Shown: positions 1 to 7,899 of the stretch, one piece after another
How positions within the stretch are numbered: position 1 is the stretch's first letter
Layout of the letters: each line of letters starts with the position of its first letter
NCBI GenBank assembly: GCA_041940025.1
Contig: JBGTSY010000003.1
Span: forward strand, 124,001-188,000
Length of the DNA: 64,000 nt
From: UBA5859 sp041940025
GTDB taxonomy: Bacteria > Pseudomonadota > Gammaproteobacteria > UBA5859
Reading direction: 5' to 3'
Notes under the pieces: model-generated
Databases searched by the model: none
The model's input: only the letters and a program-made list of their open reading frames with translations
Told to the model about the DNA's origin: nothing
Made by a program: the position numbers and the translations under genes

Positions 1-2
1 CA

Positions 3-476
3 GAAGGCGAATTGTTTGATAAAGCGGTGCGCTGGGCAAAAAAATCGATATTACCCATGGGCTTTGCTTTGTTGCTGATTTCGATCGCAACCCCAATTGT
101 AAGTGAAACCATTGCGGATAAATGGTTTGTTTTGCCTAATACCATTGGTTTGTTACCGATCCCCTTAAGCTGTTTGATCGTATATGGCGGCATCATTTGG
201 TTACTCAATTCACCACAAGTTCTTGCCGCAGGGTATTACCGCCTGGTTTATTTTGGTCTGGTGGTTATCTGTTTTATGGCTGCAATTGGCTTGGGTTATA
301 GTGTATTTCCTGAAATCGTCATTGGGCAACTGAATATTTGGCAGGCAGCCGCTGCGACGGGGTCTCTGAAAATGATTTTCTATGGCACGGTGATTACCTT
401 GCCGGCGATTCTAGCGTATACGGTGTTTATACACTGGGTGTTCCGCGGAAAGGCCACCCATCTAAGCTACGAGTAG
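3..476 (+). CDS. cydB: cytochrome bd oxidase subunit II, 3' end (partial)
   Basis: The frame is open at the left edge of the window, so this is the C-terminal part of a longer gene (about 157 codons seen). CydB is the second integral membrane subunit of the cytochrome bd quinol oxidase in the inner membrane. The visible part has four hydrophobic segments, an N-proximal DKWF..PN stretch, and the sequence FPEIVIGQLNIWQAAA followed by a final helix ending in WVFRGK, all typical of CydB/CioB C-termini. The TTG at 12 is just an internal leucine codon. The downstream flank is the rsmI/IS91 scar, so no operon partner follows on this strand. Family assignment is firm; bd-I versus cyanide-insensitive type cannot be told from this fragment. 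Confidence 0.88.
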   Translation, partial: EGELFDKAVRWAKKSILPMGFALLLISIATPIVSETIADKWFVLPNTIGLLPIPLSCLIVYGGIIWLLNSPQVLAAGYYRLVYFGLVVICFMAAIGLGYSVFPEIVIGQLNIWQAAAATGSLKMIFYGTVITLPAILAYTVFIHWVFRGKATHLSYE

Positions 477-516
477 GCATCATGAACAGGATCAGACTCG
501 ATTGATTCCTCATGAT

Positions 517-757
517 CTAGCCCAAGGTAGCCACCGTGCGACCCTGCTGAGGACCGATTGCTATGCGGTAAGTAACAGAGTCGTCGTGTACCTGAGTTCA
601 CACATCGTCTTCAGCCTGCTCCCATGTTAACCAGGTATTCTCTACATCGCGCTCCAGCGGACCACGCGTTTCCAGACAACAAGCGACCCGGTGGCTGAGG
701 GTGTGAACGAGCGCATTGAGTTCTTGATGTGTGGGTACCCTGATGCGACAGAAGCAC
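517..757 (-). pseudogene. decayed IS91-family (Y2) transposase C-terminal remnant
   Basis: Read on the minus strand from about 757, the frame gives FCRIRVPTHQELNALVHT, then a LSHRVACCLETRGPLERD-type segment and VENTWL. An in-frame TGA follows at 600-598, and then the same frame continues with DDSVTYRIAIGPQQGR before a TAG at 519-517. This matches my memory of the C-terminal part of IS91-type transposases, where a VPAPTxxELQALVHxIS..R..LERQGLLxRDxENSYL block is followed by a SITYRIAVGPxxGRKVFTLQ block. The segment between the two blocks is shortened and the C-terminus is lost. No start, catalytic tyrosines or element ends are present, so it is a dead fragment. It abuts the rsmI fragment at about 757/758. 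The assignment rests on recalled family motifs, not on a search. Confidence 0.62.
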
Positions 758-874
758 CGCCTGTTTGAGAATATCTATGGCACGAATGGTGATATCATCT
801 AAATGGCCAATTGGGGTAGCCGCCACGTACAATACACCTGAGTTGGGATCCTGCTGTTTAGGAACCTGTTTCAT
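758..874 (-). pseudogene. rsmI: rsmI 5' fragment (16S rRNA 2'-O-methyltransferase), truncated
   Basis: An ATG at 874 on the minus strand opens 39 codons that read like the N-terminus of RsmI. They include SGVLYVAATPIGHLDDIT followed by RAIDILKQA, the glycine-rich start of the SAM-binding fold. The next residues in a real RsmI would be the DL(I/V)AAEDTR segment. Instead the frame turns into unrelated sequence that, one frame over, is an IS91-type transposase tail. RsmI is normally about 280 residues, so over 85 percent is missing. rsmI sits divergent to lpoA in many gammaproteobacteria, which supports the identification. The lpoA ATG is only 39 bases away, so this stretch probably also holds lpoA's promoter. 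A full rsmI may exist elsewhere in the genome. Confidence 0.75.
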
Positions 875-913
875 TTGACCGTTTTGCAACCAAGGTACCC
901 TTATACTCAAGCC

Positions 914-2761
914 ATGAACAGAATAAAACGATTTCTTATTATCGGCATCATTCCTCTGCTGTTGGTATTTGGCTGCGCCGGACCGGCGCCCATCCCCAGT
1001 GTGCAACTGACCGCTGAAGAGCGGGCCAGACTGGAACTCGAGCAAACCGGGAGGGAATATTTAAAACAAGCCGAAAATGCCACATCACCTCAAAAAGAGG
1101 AGCTATTGTTATTGGCTGCAGACTACTTTGCCCGGGCCCACAATATTTCACTCAGCCAACGCACACTGAGTCAAATCGAACATCCTCAACGTTTATCCAC
1201 AGAGTTGATAAGCCGACAGTCACTGGTCCAGGCACAAATCCTGTTAGTGGAGAACAATGCCTTTGCCGCCTTACAACTACTTAATAACTTACCGGACTCG
1301 GCACTCACAGGTGAAAACAGTCGCCTTTTTTATCAACGTCGCGCCAACGCCTATCGGCAAATGGGTAACTACCTGGCTGCCACCCGTAATTTAGTCTGGC
1401 TGGCTGGTCTTCTTGAGCCATCCCCGAAACGTGATGCCATACATGCCGAGATTTGGGATCTGCTACAAAATATTCCCCTACAATCCTTATTGAGTTTACA
1501 GCAGCATGCGTACTCATTGGAAACACAAGGTTGGTTAGAGCTGGCCTACTTGTATAAATTGCATCGAGAGGATCAACAACAACTCAACCTCGCGACGCTC
1601 AGGTGGCAAAATCAATATCCCAATCATCCGATTAGTGATCCCAGCCAATTCGTTGGGGAAATAAACTTACCTAAATTAGAGAAATACCCAAAGCAAATCG
1701 CCGTGTTGGTACCCCTTAGCGGCCCCTTAAAAAGGGCCGGACTGGCAGTGAAACAGGGATTCCTCACTGCCTACTATGACTCTGCAACCATAGAAAGGCC
1801 ACGCATCAGTTTTTACGATACCGGCAGTCAAATAGAGGGCTATCAAGAGGCCAAAGCTCAGGCTCTGTTAGAGGGAGCAGAATTAATCATTGGGCCGCTA
1901 AACCGGGAATTAGTCGCATTTGCCAGCCAGTCCGAGCCGACTCCAGTACCCATGTTAGCTTTAAACTACAGTCAAACTACAAAAGAGAAGACAAAAAATC
2001 TGATTCAATTTGGCTTGGCACCAGAAGATGACGCCAGGCAAGTAGCTAGCTTAGCCTGGAGCCAAGGACATCGCTCCGTATTAATTATCACCCCTTCAGG
2101 TGAATGGGGAGAACGCATTAGTGCTGCATTCGATCACCATTGGCGAGAATTGGGGGGGCAAGTTTTGGAATCACAGCAATTTGCAGAAGATGCTTCCATT
2201 GCTGGCTCTATCAGACGTCTGTTAAATGTAGATGAAAGTGAAGCGCGACATCGTGAGTTACGTCAGCTGTTAAGAAGAAATCTGAAATTCGAGACCCGGC
2301 GGCGACAGGATGTAGATTTTATCTTCGTGGCCGCATTTCCCGCCCAGGCAAGACAAATCCAGCCACTGCTGCGTTTTTATTACGCAGAAAATTTACCTGT
2401 ATTTGCCACTTCTCACGTCTATTCAGGGTGGTCAGATCCAAAAGCGGATCGCGACCTAAACGGCATCATCTTTTGTGACATTCCCTGGATATTAGATGGA
2501 AACAATCATCGCAAAGAAACCATTAAGAGACTCTGGCCTAACGACTATCGAGACTATAGCCGCTTATTCGCCCTTGGCATCGACGCGTACGAAATGGTCC
2601 CTTATCTGGAAAATTTAATTCTTTACCCATCGCAATTTTATGAAGGTCAAACCGGTAGTTTGACGCTCAATAAACAGAACCAAATCGAACGTCAGCTACA
2701 GTGGGCGCAGTTTCAGAGAGGTCGCGCTGTACGCATGCAATCTGACGTGGGCACTTGGTAG
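914..2761 (+). CDS. lpoA: penicillin-binding protein activator LpoA, outer membrane lipoprotein
   Basis: LpoA is an outer membrane lipoprotein that reaches through the periplasm and stimulates PBP1A. The start at ATG 914 gives a lipoprotein signal, MNRIKRFLIIGIIPLLLVFG then Cys21, which an upstream in-frame GTG/ATG reading would spoil. Residues about 25-250 are helical and TPR-like; from about 255 (KQIAVLVPLSGPLKRAG) a periplasmic-binding-protein-like domain runs to the end, as in the family. The 615-residue length fits. It is followed after 7 bases by yraN, and the truncated rsmI lies divergent upstream, the standard neighbourhood. The diaA gene often found here is absent. Confident on family and role. 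Confidence 0.93.
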   Translation: MNRIKRFLIIGIIPLLLVFGCAGPAPIPSVQLTAEERARLELEQTGREYLKQAENATSPQKEELLLLAADYFARAHNISLSQRTLSQIEHPQRLSTELISRQSLVQAQILLVENNAFAALQLLNNLPDSALTGENSRLFYQRRANAYRQMGNYLAATRNLVWLAGLLEPSPKRDAIHAEIWDLLQNIPLQSLLSLQQHAYSLETQGWLELAYLYKLHREDQQQLNLATLRWQNQYPNHPISDPSQFVGEINLPKLEKYPKQIAVLVPLSGPLKRAGLAVKQGFLTAYYDSATIERPRISFYDTGSQIEGYQEAKAQALLEGAELIIGPLNRELVAFASQSEPTPVPMLALNYSQTTKEKTKNLIQFGLAPEDDARQVASLAWSQGHRSVLIITPSGEWGERISAAFDHHWRELGGQVLESQQFAEDASIAGSIRRLLNVDESEARHRELRQLLRRNLKFETRRRQDVDFIFVAAFPAQARQIQPLLRFYYAENLPVFATSHVYSGWSDPKADRDLNGIIFCDIPWILDGNNHRKETIKRLWPNDYRDYSRLFALGIDAYEMVPYLENLILYPSQFYEGQTGSLTLNKQNQIERQLQWAQFQRGRAVRMQSDVGTW

Positions 2762-2768
2762 CGTTAGT

Positions 2769-3152
2769 TTGCCCAGCCCCACCCAATTCAAGGGTAGCGC
2801 CGCAGAATCCGAGGTAGAAAAATTTCTGCTCTCTCAAGGATTCGATCGAGTCACCCGAAATTACCACTCCCCCTATGGGGAGATTGATTTGGTGATGCGA
2901 TCAGGTAGAGATCTCGTTTTTGTGGAGGTGCGTCAGCGCACCCACTCATCCTTTGGTGATGCTGTGGCAACTGTAAGCAAACGCAAACAGCGCAAAATCA
3001 TCAAAACCGCACTACATTTCCTACAGAATCGGCCAGAGTACCACGACTTCAATTGTCGATTTGATGTAGTGGGCATCGGATCGAAGCAGGACGATAGTCA
3101 AAAACTCAATTGGATACGAGATGCATTTCAGATAGAAATGAACATTAACTAA
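2769..3152 (+). CDS. yraN: YraN family (UPF0102) endonuclease-like protein
   Basis: A small protein of 127 residues with the restriction-endonuclease-like fold of UPF0102. Visible are YHSPYGEIDLVMRSG and LVFVEVRQR, the E-x-D...ExV pattern of the nuclease core, plus RFDVVGI near the C-terminus. The biochemical role of YraN is not settled. No ATG is available near the N-terminus; the TTG at 2769 is the best start, and the only earlier options in frame are CTG or ACG codons inside lpoA. It lies 7 bases after lpoA and is probably co-transcribed with it. In E. coli diaA follows yraN; here 100 bases with no gene separate it from dolP. Confidence 0.9.
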   Translation: MPSPTQFKGSAAESEVEKFLLSQGFDRVTRNYHSPYGEIDLVMRSGRDLVFVEVRQRTHSSFGDAVATVSKRKQRKIIKTALHFLQNRPEYHDFNCRFDVVGIGSKQDDSQKLNWIRDAFQIEMNIN

Positions 3153-3252
3153 ATAAATCTCAAATTCCAAGTTTTGGATTTGATTAAAACCCATTACAAT
3201 TCAGGTAACTAGTTGAAATGAATTCTACTAATCAGGGGCAAGGGAAGTATTC

Positions 3253-3837
3253 ATGAAGTACTCGGTGAAACATTTAATATTATTATTTCTCCCGCCCATA
3301 GTACTCGTGCTGCAGGGGTGTCCAGCCGCGATTGTTGCCGGTGGCGCGGCAGGTGGTGCCGTCGCTTACGACAGACGCTCTGCGGGAACTTTCGTCAATG
3401 ATCAAACCTTCGAACTGAAAGCACGAGACGCCTTGTATTCGAATCCACAGTTTGATCAGAACAGCCACATTAATGTAACCAGTATTAACAACAAGGTGTT
3501 ATTAACAGGCCAGGTTCCTGACGAAAAGAGACGGGAGTTAGCCTCCGTTTTAGTACGCCAGGTTGAACCGGGGATCGTCATCTATAATCAATTAGAAATC
3601 GGCACGCCAACCTCTCTGAAAGAGCGTTCAGCAGACGCTTGGTTAACTACCAAAGTTAAGAGTCGCATATTGGGAATTCGCGGTATTGAAGGCTCACATA
3701 TTAAAGTCATTGCAGAAAACAGCGTCATTTATCTGATGGGATTAGCCAGTCGGACGGAAACGGAAGACGCCATCTATGTGGCCAAAAGAACAAGTGGCGT
3801 GAAAAAAATTATCAACTTAATTGAATATATAGATTAG
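3253..3837 (+). CDS. dolP: BON-domain outer membrane lipoprotein DolP (YraP)
   Basis: A lipoprotein signal ends in LVLQG and Cys23. Two BON domains follow, about residues 50-115 (FELKARDALYSNPQF...VLLTGQVP) and 130-194 (WLTTKVKSRILGIRGIEGSHIKV...VIYLMGLASRTE), each with the expected glycine between short strands. DolP is known in E. coli as an outer membrane lipoprotein that binds anionic phospholipid and supports outer membrane integrity and BAM function. At 194 residues the length fits. A GGGAAGG-type stretch follows the lipobox, as in homologues. AAGGGAAG lies ahead of ATG 3253. Its place after yraN matches the common cluster, without diaA. Confidence 0.92.
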   Translation: MKYSVKHLILLFLPPIVLVLQGCPAAIVAGGAAGGAVAYDRRSAGTFVNDQTFELKARDALYSNPQFDQNSHINVTSINNKVLLTGQVPDEKRRELASVLVRQVEPGIVIYNQLEIGTPTSLKERSADAWLTTKVKSRILGIRGIEGSHIKVIAENSVIYLMGLASRTETEDAIYVAKRTSGVKKIINLIEYID

Positions 3838-3860
3838 TAACACGTCTTCACTATAGTGCA

Positions 3861-5252
3861 ATGTCAGTGGCACCCTCCCCCGCACAACTTAGAGCATTTA
3901 TAACTCGTATTCAAAAGACGCTGCAATCGCATCAGATCTTAAGTGATCCTGCTGAATGCTTGGCCTACGGAGTAGATAACAGCCGTCTGCAAGCGATGCC
4001 GGATGTTGTGCTGTTTCCCACAACGGCAAATGAGATCCAGCAAATCGTGCTGGCTGCCCGCCGTCATCGAGTCCCCATTATCACTCGCGGACGGGGCAGC
4101 GGCACCACTGGTGCCGCAGTACCACGCTATGGCGGCGCAGTGTTGTCCACGGAAAGGCTATGCCATCTGGGAGAAGTCGAAAAAAACAATCGAATGGTGC
4201 GGGTGCAAGCCGGAGTCACCAACCAGCAGGTGCAACAAGCCGCGTCCACAGCAGGACTATTTTGGCCCCCTGATCCCGGTAGTGCCGCCTTCTGCTCGGT
4301 GGGGGGAAATATTGGCTGCAATGCAGGTGGCCCGCGCGCGGTGAAGTATGGCGCCACCCGAGAAAACATACTGGGCTTGAGCGTCGTCACCGGCAGCGGT
4401 GATTGGATCCAAACCGGTTGTCATACCACTAAAAATGCAGTGGGCTTGGATCTCACTCGTTTGATTATCGGATCTGAAGGGACCTTGGCAATCGTAGTGG
4501 ATGCAGTCTTGAAGTTACTGCCCTTATCCAGTGCCAAACTCTGCATGCGAATTTTTTATCGACACATTGAAACCGCCGCCGAGGCCATCGGCGCGATTAT
4601 GTCCCAACCCATTATCCCCTGTGCCTTAGAGTTTATGGATCATCACGCATTAGAGCTGTTACAGCGTCAGGGGCAACAACACATACCCAAAGACGCGCGC
4701 GCGTTACTGATGGTTGAATTGGAAGGCAGCAGACAGCGATTAGTGGAAGAGCGACAGTCTTTAAATCCGCTGATCAACTCCACCCAACCCATTTCTGTGG
4801 AATATGCCTCTGAGCCAGCAGAAATAGAGGCGTTATGGCAAACACGCAAGGCCTTATCACCGACACTCAGGCACTTGGCGGCAAAAAAAATCAATGAAGA
4901 TATCGTTGTACCCGTCGCCGCACTGCCAGAGTTAATTCACGGATTGGACAGTCTATGTAGACAACACCAAATCATGATTGTCAGTTTTGGCCACGCGGGA
5001 AATGGCAATATTCATGTGAACCTAATGCTAGAAAAGCATCAAATTGAGTCCACATCTATTTACCTGAATAAACTATTTGAACTCACGCTGACACTACGCG
5101 GCAGCCTGTCAGGAGAGCACGGAATAGGAGAACTAAAAAAAGATTACCTCTCCTTGGCATTGGAGCCAGAAGCAATCGCACTGATGAAAGGGATCAAAAA
5201 GCAGTTTGATCCGGACAATATTCTCAATCCTGGTACCGGATTACCAGACTAG
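3861..5252 (+). CDS. FAD-linked oxidase, GlcD/D-lactate dehydrogenase type
   Basis: A 463-residue flavoprotein with the PCMH-type FAD-binding domain first (TRGRGSGTTGAAVP at about 75-88, GGNIGCNAGGPRAVKYGATR at about 152-171, GSEGTLAIV at about 210) and the FAD-oxidase C domain after it (VSFGHAGNGNIHVN, LSGEHGIGELKKDYL near the C-terminus). Such enzymes oxidise 2-hydroxyacids such as glycolate or D-lactate and pass electrons to quinone or another acceptor. No GlcE/GlcF partner lies nearby, so a stand-alone D-2-hydroxyacid dehydrogenase is more likely than glycolate oxidase; the substrate cannot be told from sequence alone. It lies 23 bases after dolP on the same strand. Confidence 0.85.
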   Translation: MSVAPSPAQLRAFITRIQKTLQSHQILSDPAECLAYGVDNSRLQAMPDVVLFPTTANEIQQIVLAARRHRVPIITRGRGSGTTGAAVPRYGGAVLSTERLCHLGEVEKNNRMVRVQAGVTNQQVQQAASTAGLFWPPDPGSAAFCSVGGNIGCNAGGPRAVKYGATRENILGLSVVTGSGDWIQTGCHTTKNAVGLDLTRLIIGSEGTLAIVVDAVLKLLPLSSAKLCMRIFYRHIETAAEAIGAIMSQPIIPCALEFMDHHALELLQRQGQQHIPKDARALLMVELEGSRQRLVEERQSLNPLINSTQPISVEYASEPAEIEALWQTRKALSPTLRHLAAKKINEDIVVPVAALPELIHGLDSLCRQHQIMIVSFGHAGNGNIHVNLMLEKHQIESTSIYLNKLFELTLTLRGSLSGEHGIGELKKDYLSLALEPEAIALMKGIKKQFDPDNILNPGTGLPD

Positions 5253-5304
5253 GTGTGCAGTCAGAACCTGCTTTTTTCAGCCACTGCTCGTCGCTTCGAA
5301 CCCT

Positions 5305-5787
5305 CTAAATGGATTGATAGATCAGCGCATCATCAAAACTAAAACAACAGAATACAATCAGATCAAAGTCTGCTAGGTACGGCTGAACAGATTTCAATGC
5401 CACTTCCGCTGCCGCCTTTTTTGGGTAACCGTACACACCGGTGCTAATAGCGGGAAAAACTATCGATCGACACTGACGCGTTCTGGCCAAATGGAGGCAA
5501 TTGTCATAACACGCAGCTAAGAGTTGAGATTCTTGGTGCTCCCCACCACGCCAAACCGGTCCCACGGTATGAATGACAAATTTGCAGGGCAGATGATAGG
5601 CACCCGTCACTTTCGCCTCTCCCCTATCACATCCCCCTAAAGAACGACATTCTGCTAACAACTGAGGTCCTGCCGCACGATGGATAGCGCCATCCACGCC
5701 TCCTCCGCCCAACAGAGTTTGATTGGCGGCATTGACTATGGCATCGACATGGAGAGTCGTGATGTCTGCGCAGATCAGGTGCCACAT
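5305..5787 (-). CDS. macro-domain O-acetyl-ADP-ribose deacetylase (YmdB-like)
   Basis: A single macro domain of 160 residues. The ADP-ribose-binding parts are visible: VDAIVNAANQTLLGGGGVDG at about 14-33 with Asn22 and Asp32 at the positions used for catalysis in YmdB-type enzymes, AIHRAAGP, and the STGVYGYP loop at 115-122. Family members remove acetyl from O-acetyl-ADP-ribose or ADP-ribose from acidic residues; E. coli YmdB also modulates RNase III. The gene is convergent with the GlcD-like gene and lies 19 bases downstream of sspB, so it may be the last gene of the sspA-sspB transcript. Function of the fold is confident; the physiological substrate is not. Confidence 0.9.
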   Translation of the reverse strand: MWHLICADITTLHVDAIVNAANQTLLGGGGVDGAIHRAAGPQLLAECRSLGGCDRGEAKVTGAYHLPCKFVIHTVGPVWRGGEHQESQLLAACYDNCLHLARTRQCRSIVFPAISTGVYGYPKKAAAEVALKSVQPYLADFDLIVFCCFSFDDALIYQSI

Positions 5788-5806
5788 TGGCTATGTGAAG
5801 AAGGGA

Positions 5807-6202
5807 CTATTTAACAACAGTTAAAGTGGGTTTGCTGCGATTCTCCATGGATGAGATCCCTGCTTCTTCCGATGATTCTGACTCCCCGCTTTCTTCTATG
5901 GAAGGAAACGCCATGCCTTCGCCGGTTTCTCTGGCATAGATTGCCATCACATGATTCACAGGAATCACGACGTCCATTGCCTGACCGGAAAATCGTGCAC
6001 TGAAGAGAATATAGTCATTGCCCATTTCCAAAGCTTGTACAGCCGAGGGCGCCACATTCAACACGATACGTCCATCTTGTACAAACTGGGTGGGAACCTT
6101 CACCTCGTCATGGACCACTTCCACCAGCAAATGGGGTGTCATTTGATTATCTATGATCCACTCATAGAGTGCGCGAATTAAATAAGGCCGATTTGAGGTC
6201 AT
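5807..6202 (-). CDS. sspB: ClpXP protease specificity-enhancing factor SspB
   Basis: SspB is an adaptor that binds ssrA-tagged proteins and delivers them to ClpXP. The 131-residue protein has the conserved start (RPYLIRALYEWIIDN), the substrate-groove region (FSARFSGQAMDVVIPVNHV at about 68-86) and an acidic serine-rich linker at about 102-118. It ends in RSKPTLTVVK, which matches the XB tail that contacts ClpX. sspA lies upstream on the same strand, the usual pair, but 187 bases away with a hairpin in between (6297-6316). Confidence 0.95.
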   Translation of the reverse strand: MTSNRPYLIRALYEWIIDNQMTPHLLVEVVHDEVKVPTQFVQDGRIVLNVAPSAVQALEMGNDYILFSARFSGQAMDVVIPVNHVMAIYARETGEGMAFPSIEESGESESSEEAGISSMENRSKPTLTVVK

Positions 6203-6296
6203 CTGCAGCTCCTCCAGCTAGCCACCTGGCAGCGACAGCATCTATCTTATCCGACGAATACAGCCTAGTCATCTGATAAAAGGCTTTTTTATGCTT

Positions 6297-6316
6297 CAGA
6301 TAATTTAGATTATCTG
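6297..6316 (-). promoter_or_regulatory. perfect hairpin between sspA and sspB
   Basis: CAGATAAT and ATTATCTG form an 8-base-pair perfect stem around a four-base loop (TTAG). The sspA-sspB spacer is 187 bases and AT-rich. Just before it on the plus strand, ATCTGATAAAA and TTTTTTAT..CAGAT can form a second, imperfect pairing. Neither arm is followed by a clean run of T on the minus strand, so it is not a standard intrinsic terminator. It could be an mRNA processing or attenuation element that sets the ratio of sspA to sspB. Confidence 0.4.
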
Positions 6317-6389
6317 CACTTTAAATTACCAATTCTTTTTACAACTATCTATATTTATTATTCATTTAAACATTGCCATCAATTAGGTA

Positions 6390-7022
6390 TTAGGCATGTC
6401 GCATATTTTTCTCTGCCTCGGATAAACTGGCAACAAATGCGTCGCGAGCAAAAAACTCCTCCGCATACTTCAGCAGCGGCTTGGCGGCAGCAGGAAGTTG
6501 CACGCCCAAATGAGGTAGACGCCAGACCACCGGAATCAAGCAGCAGTCTGCTAAGGAGAGCTCTTCACTCATAAAATAGGGCATTTGTTCAAATATAGGC
6601 GAGATGGCCACTAGATTTTCTTTCAATTCTTTGCGTGCGGATTCTTTTTCTGCAGCATCCATCGCCTTCGCAATTTTATTCACTAAGGTGTAGAGATCCT
6701 TTTGCATGCGATACATCATCAATCGTGTTTTCGCTCTGGCCACTGGATAGACCGGCATCAATGGGGGATGAGGAAATCGTTCATCCAAATACTCCATAAT
6801 CACGTTAGACTCAAACAGAACCAGATCGCGATCTACTAAAGTGGGTGTACTACCGTAGGGATTCAGCTCTAATAAATCTTCCGGTAAATTGTCCGGATCG
6901 ACATCATAGACTTCAACATTGACCCCTTTTTGGGACAAAACAATACGACAACGATGACTATGTGGACATTCTGGATCAGAAAAAAAAGTCATCACTGACC
7001 GTCTATTTGCAATTACCGCCAT
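6390..7022 (-). CDS. sspA: stringent starvation protein A, glutathione S-transferase fold
   Basis: SspA is an RNA polymerase-associated regulator with a GST fold but no GST activity in known members. The 210 residues show a thioredoxin-like N-terminal half (MTFFSDPECPHSHRCRIVLSQ, FESNVIMEYLDERFPHPPLMP) and an all-helical C-terminal half. The PHPPLMP segment at about 84-91 is the conserved surface motif of SspA. It sits between petC (112 bases upstream) and sspB, the same order as in Pseudomonas. The upstream gap probably carries its own promoter. It is distinct from ordinary GSTs by this motif and context. Confidence 0.94.
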   Translation of the reverse strand: MAVIANRRSVMTFFSDPECPHSHRCRIVLSQKGVNVEVYDVDPDNLPEDLLELNPYGSTPTLVDRDLVLFESNVIMEYLDERFPHPPLMPVYPVARAKTRLMMYRMQKDLYTLVNKIAKAMDAAEKESARKELKENLVAISPIFEQMPYFMSEELSLADCCLIPVVWRLPHLGVQLPAAAKPLLKYAEEFFARDAFVASLSEAEKNMRHA

Positions 7023-7134
7023 GAGCGCGCTCCGGTACTTCGATGGAATATTAACTGTATAAGTGTAAAGCGAGACGGCCTAAGACACCAGCCTCTGCGA
7101 AATATGAGTCATTCGCCTTTGTAGGATGCTAGAT

Positions 7135-7887
7135 TTAATGTACGTCTTCCCAATAATTCTGTTTCAGTGCGTAAGCTGCGATCAAAAATAAGATCAACAC
7201 CAGAATTGCCCAAATACCGTGACGACGTACAAGCTTCGCGGGTTCACCCACGTAGACCAAGAAATTGACTATATCCCTTACCGCTCTGTCGTATTCTTCC
7301 TCGTTCATTGAACCTGGAATCATCATTTCGTACTCGGTTTGACTGGCGCCATGGCCGCCACCGTGATCTGTCCCAGCCGCCTCTTCGCTGTGGTGGACCG
7401 GTTTTTTCAAGCCTTCCAGCTCCCATAACGCATGGGGCATGCCGACACTTGGAAAAACACTGTTATTGACGCCGTAAGGACGGGAGTCATCGAGATAAAA
7501 ACCCTTCAGGTAGCTATAGAGCCAATCTGCACCTCGCACCCTCGCAATCACGGTCAGATCGGGAGGAGCAGTACCGAACCAGACTGCGGCATCTTCCGTG
7601 GGCATGGCGTTAATCATCAGCTCACCGACTTTTTGACCGGTGAACACCAGGTTATTTAACACCTGCTTATCGGTCATGCCTAAATCCTTAGCAACTCGGT
7701 TATAACGACTATACTGTAAGCTGTGACAGCCCATACAATAATTAACATAGTACTTGGCACCCCGTTGCATGGAGTGCTTGTCGTTCAAATTCACAGGCAT
7801 TTTTTCCAACTCAACATGAGCACCACCTGCAGCCCAAAGGTGACTGCTCATCGCAGCTATGAATACCAAGAATATAATTCTTTTCAT
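7135..7887 (-). CDS. petC: ubiquinol-cytochrome c reductase, cytochrome c1
   Basis: Cytochrome c1 carries a covalent haem and passes electrons from the Rieske centre to soluble cytochrome c. Residues 1-19 form a Sec signal; CMGCH at 51-55 is the haem c attachment site and Met150 in SVGMPHALW is the likely axial ligand. A C-terminal membrane anchor (about 224-242) ends in the charged tail WEDVH. Residues about 165-180 hold a His/Gly-rich insert (HHSEEAAG.DHGGGHG) just before the conserved EYEMMIPGSM stretch. Some proteobacterial c1 proteins have a variable loop here. Third gene of the petABC operon. Confidence 0.95.
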   Translation of the reverse strand: MKRIIFLVFIAAMSSHLWAAGGAHVELEKMPVNLNDKHSMQRGAKYYVNYCMGCHSLQYSRYNRVAKDLGMTDKQVLNNLVFTGQKVGELMINAMPTEDAAVWFGTAPPDLTVIARVRGADWLYSYLKGFYLDDSRPYGVNNSVFPSVGMPHALWELEGLKKPVHHSEEAAGTDHGGGHGASQTEYEMMIPGSMNEEEYDRAVRDIVNFLVYVGEPAKLVRRHGIWAILVLILFLIAAYALKQNYWEDVH

Positions 7888-7899
7888 TGATACGCCTTT

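Noticed and set aside
5253..5290. Possible terminator after the GlcD-like gene (GCAG...CTGC then T run)
   Set aside because: The stem is only four base pairs, too weak to claim.
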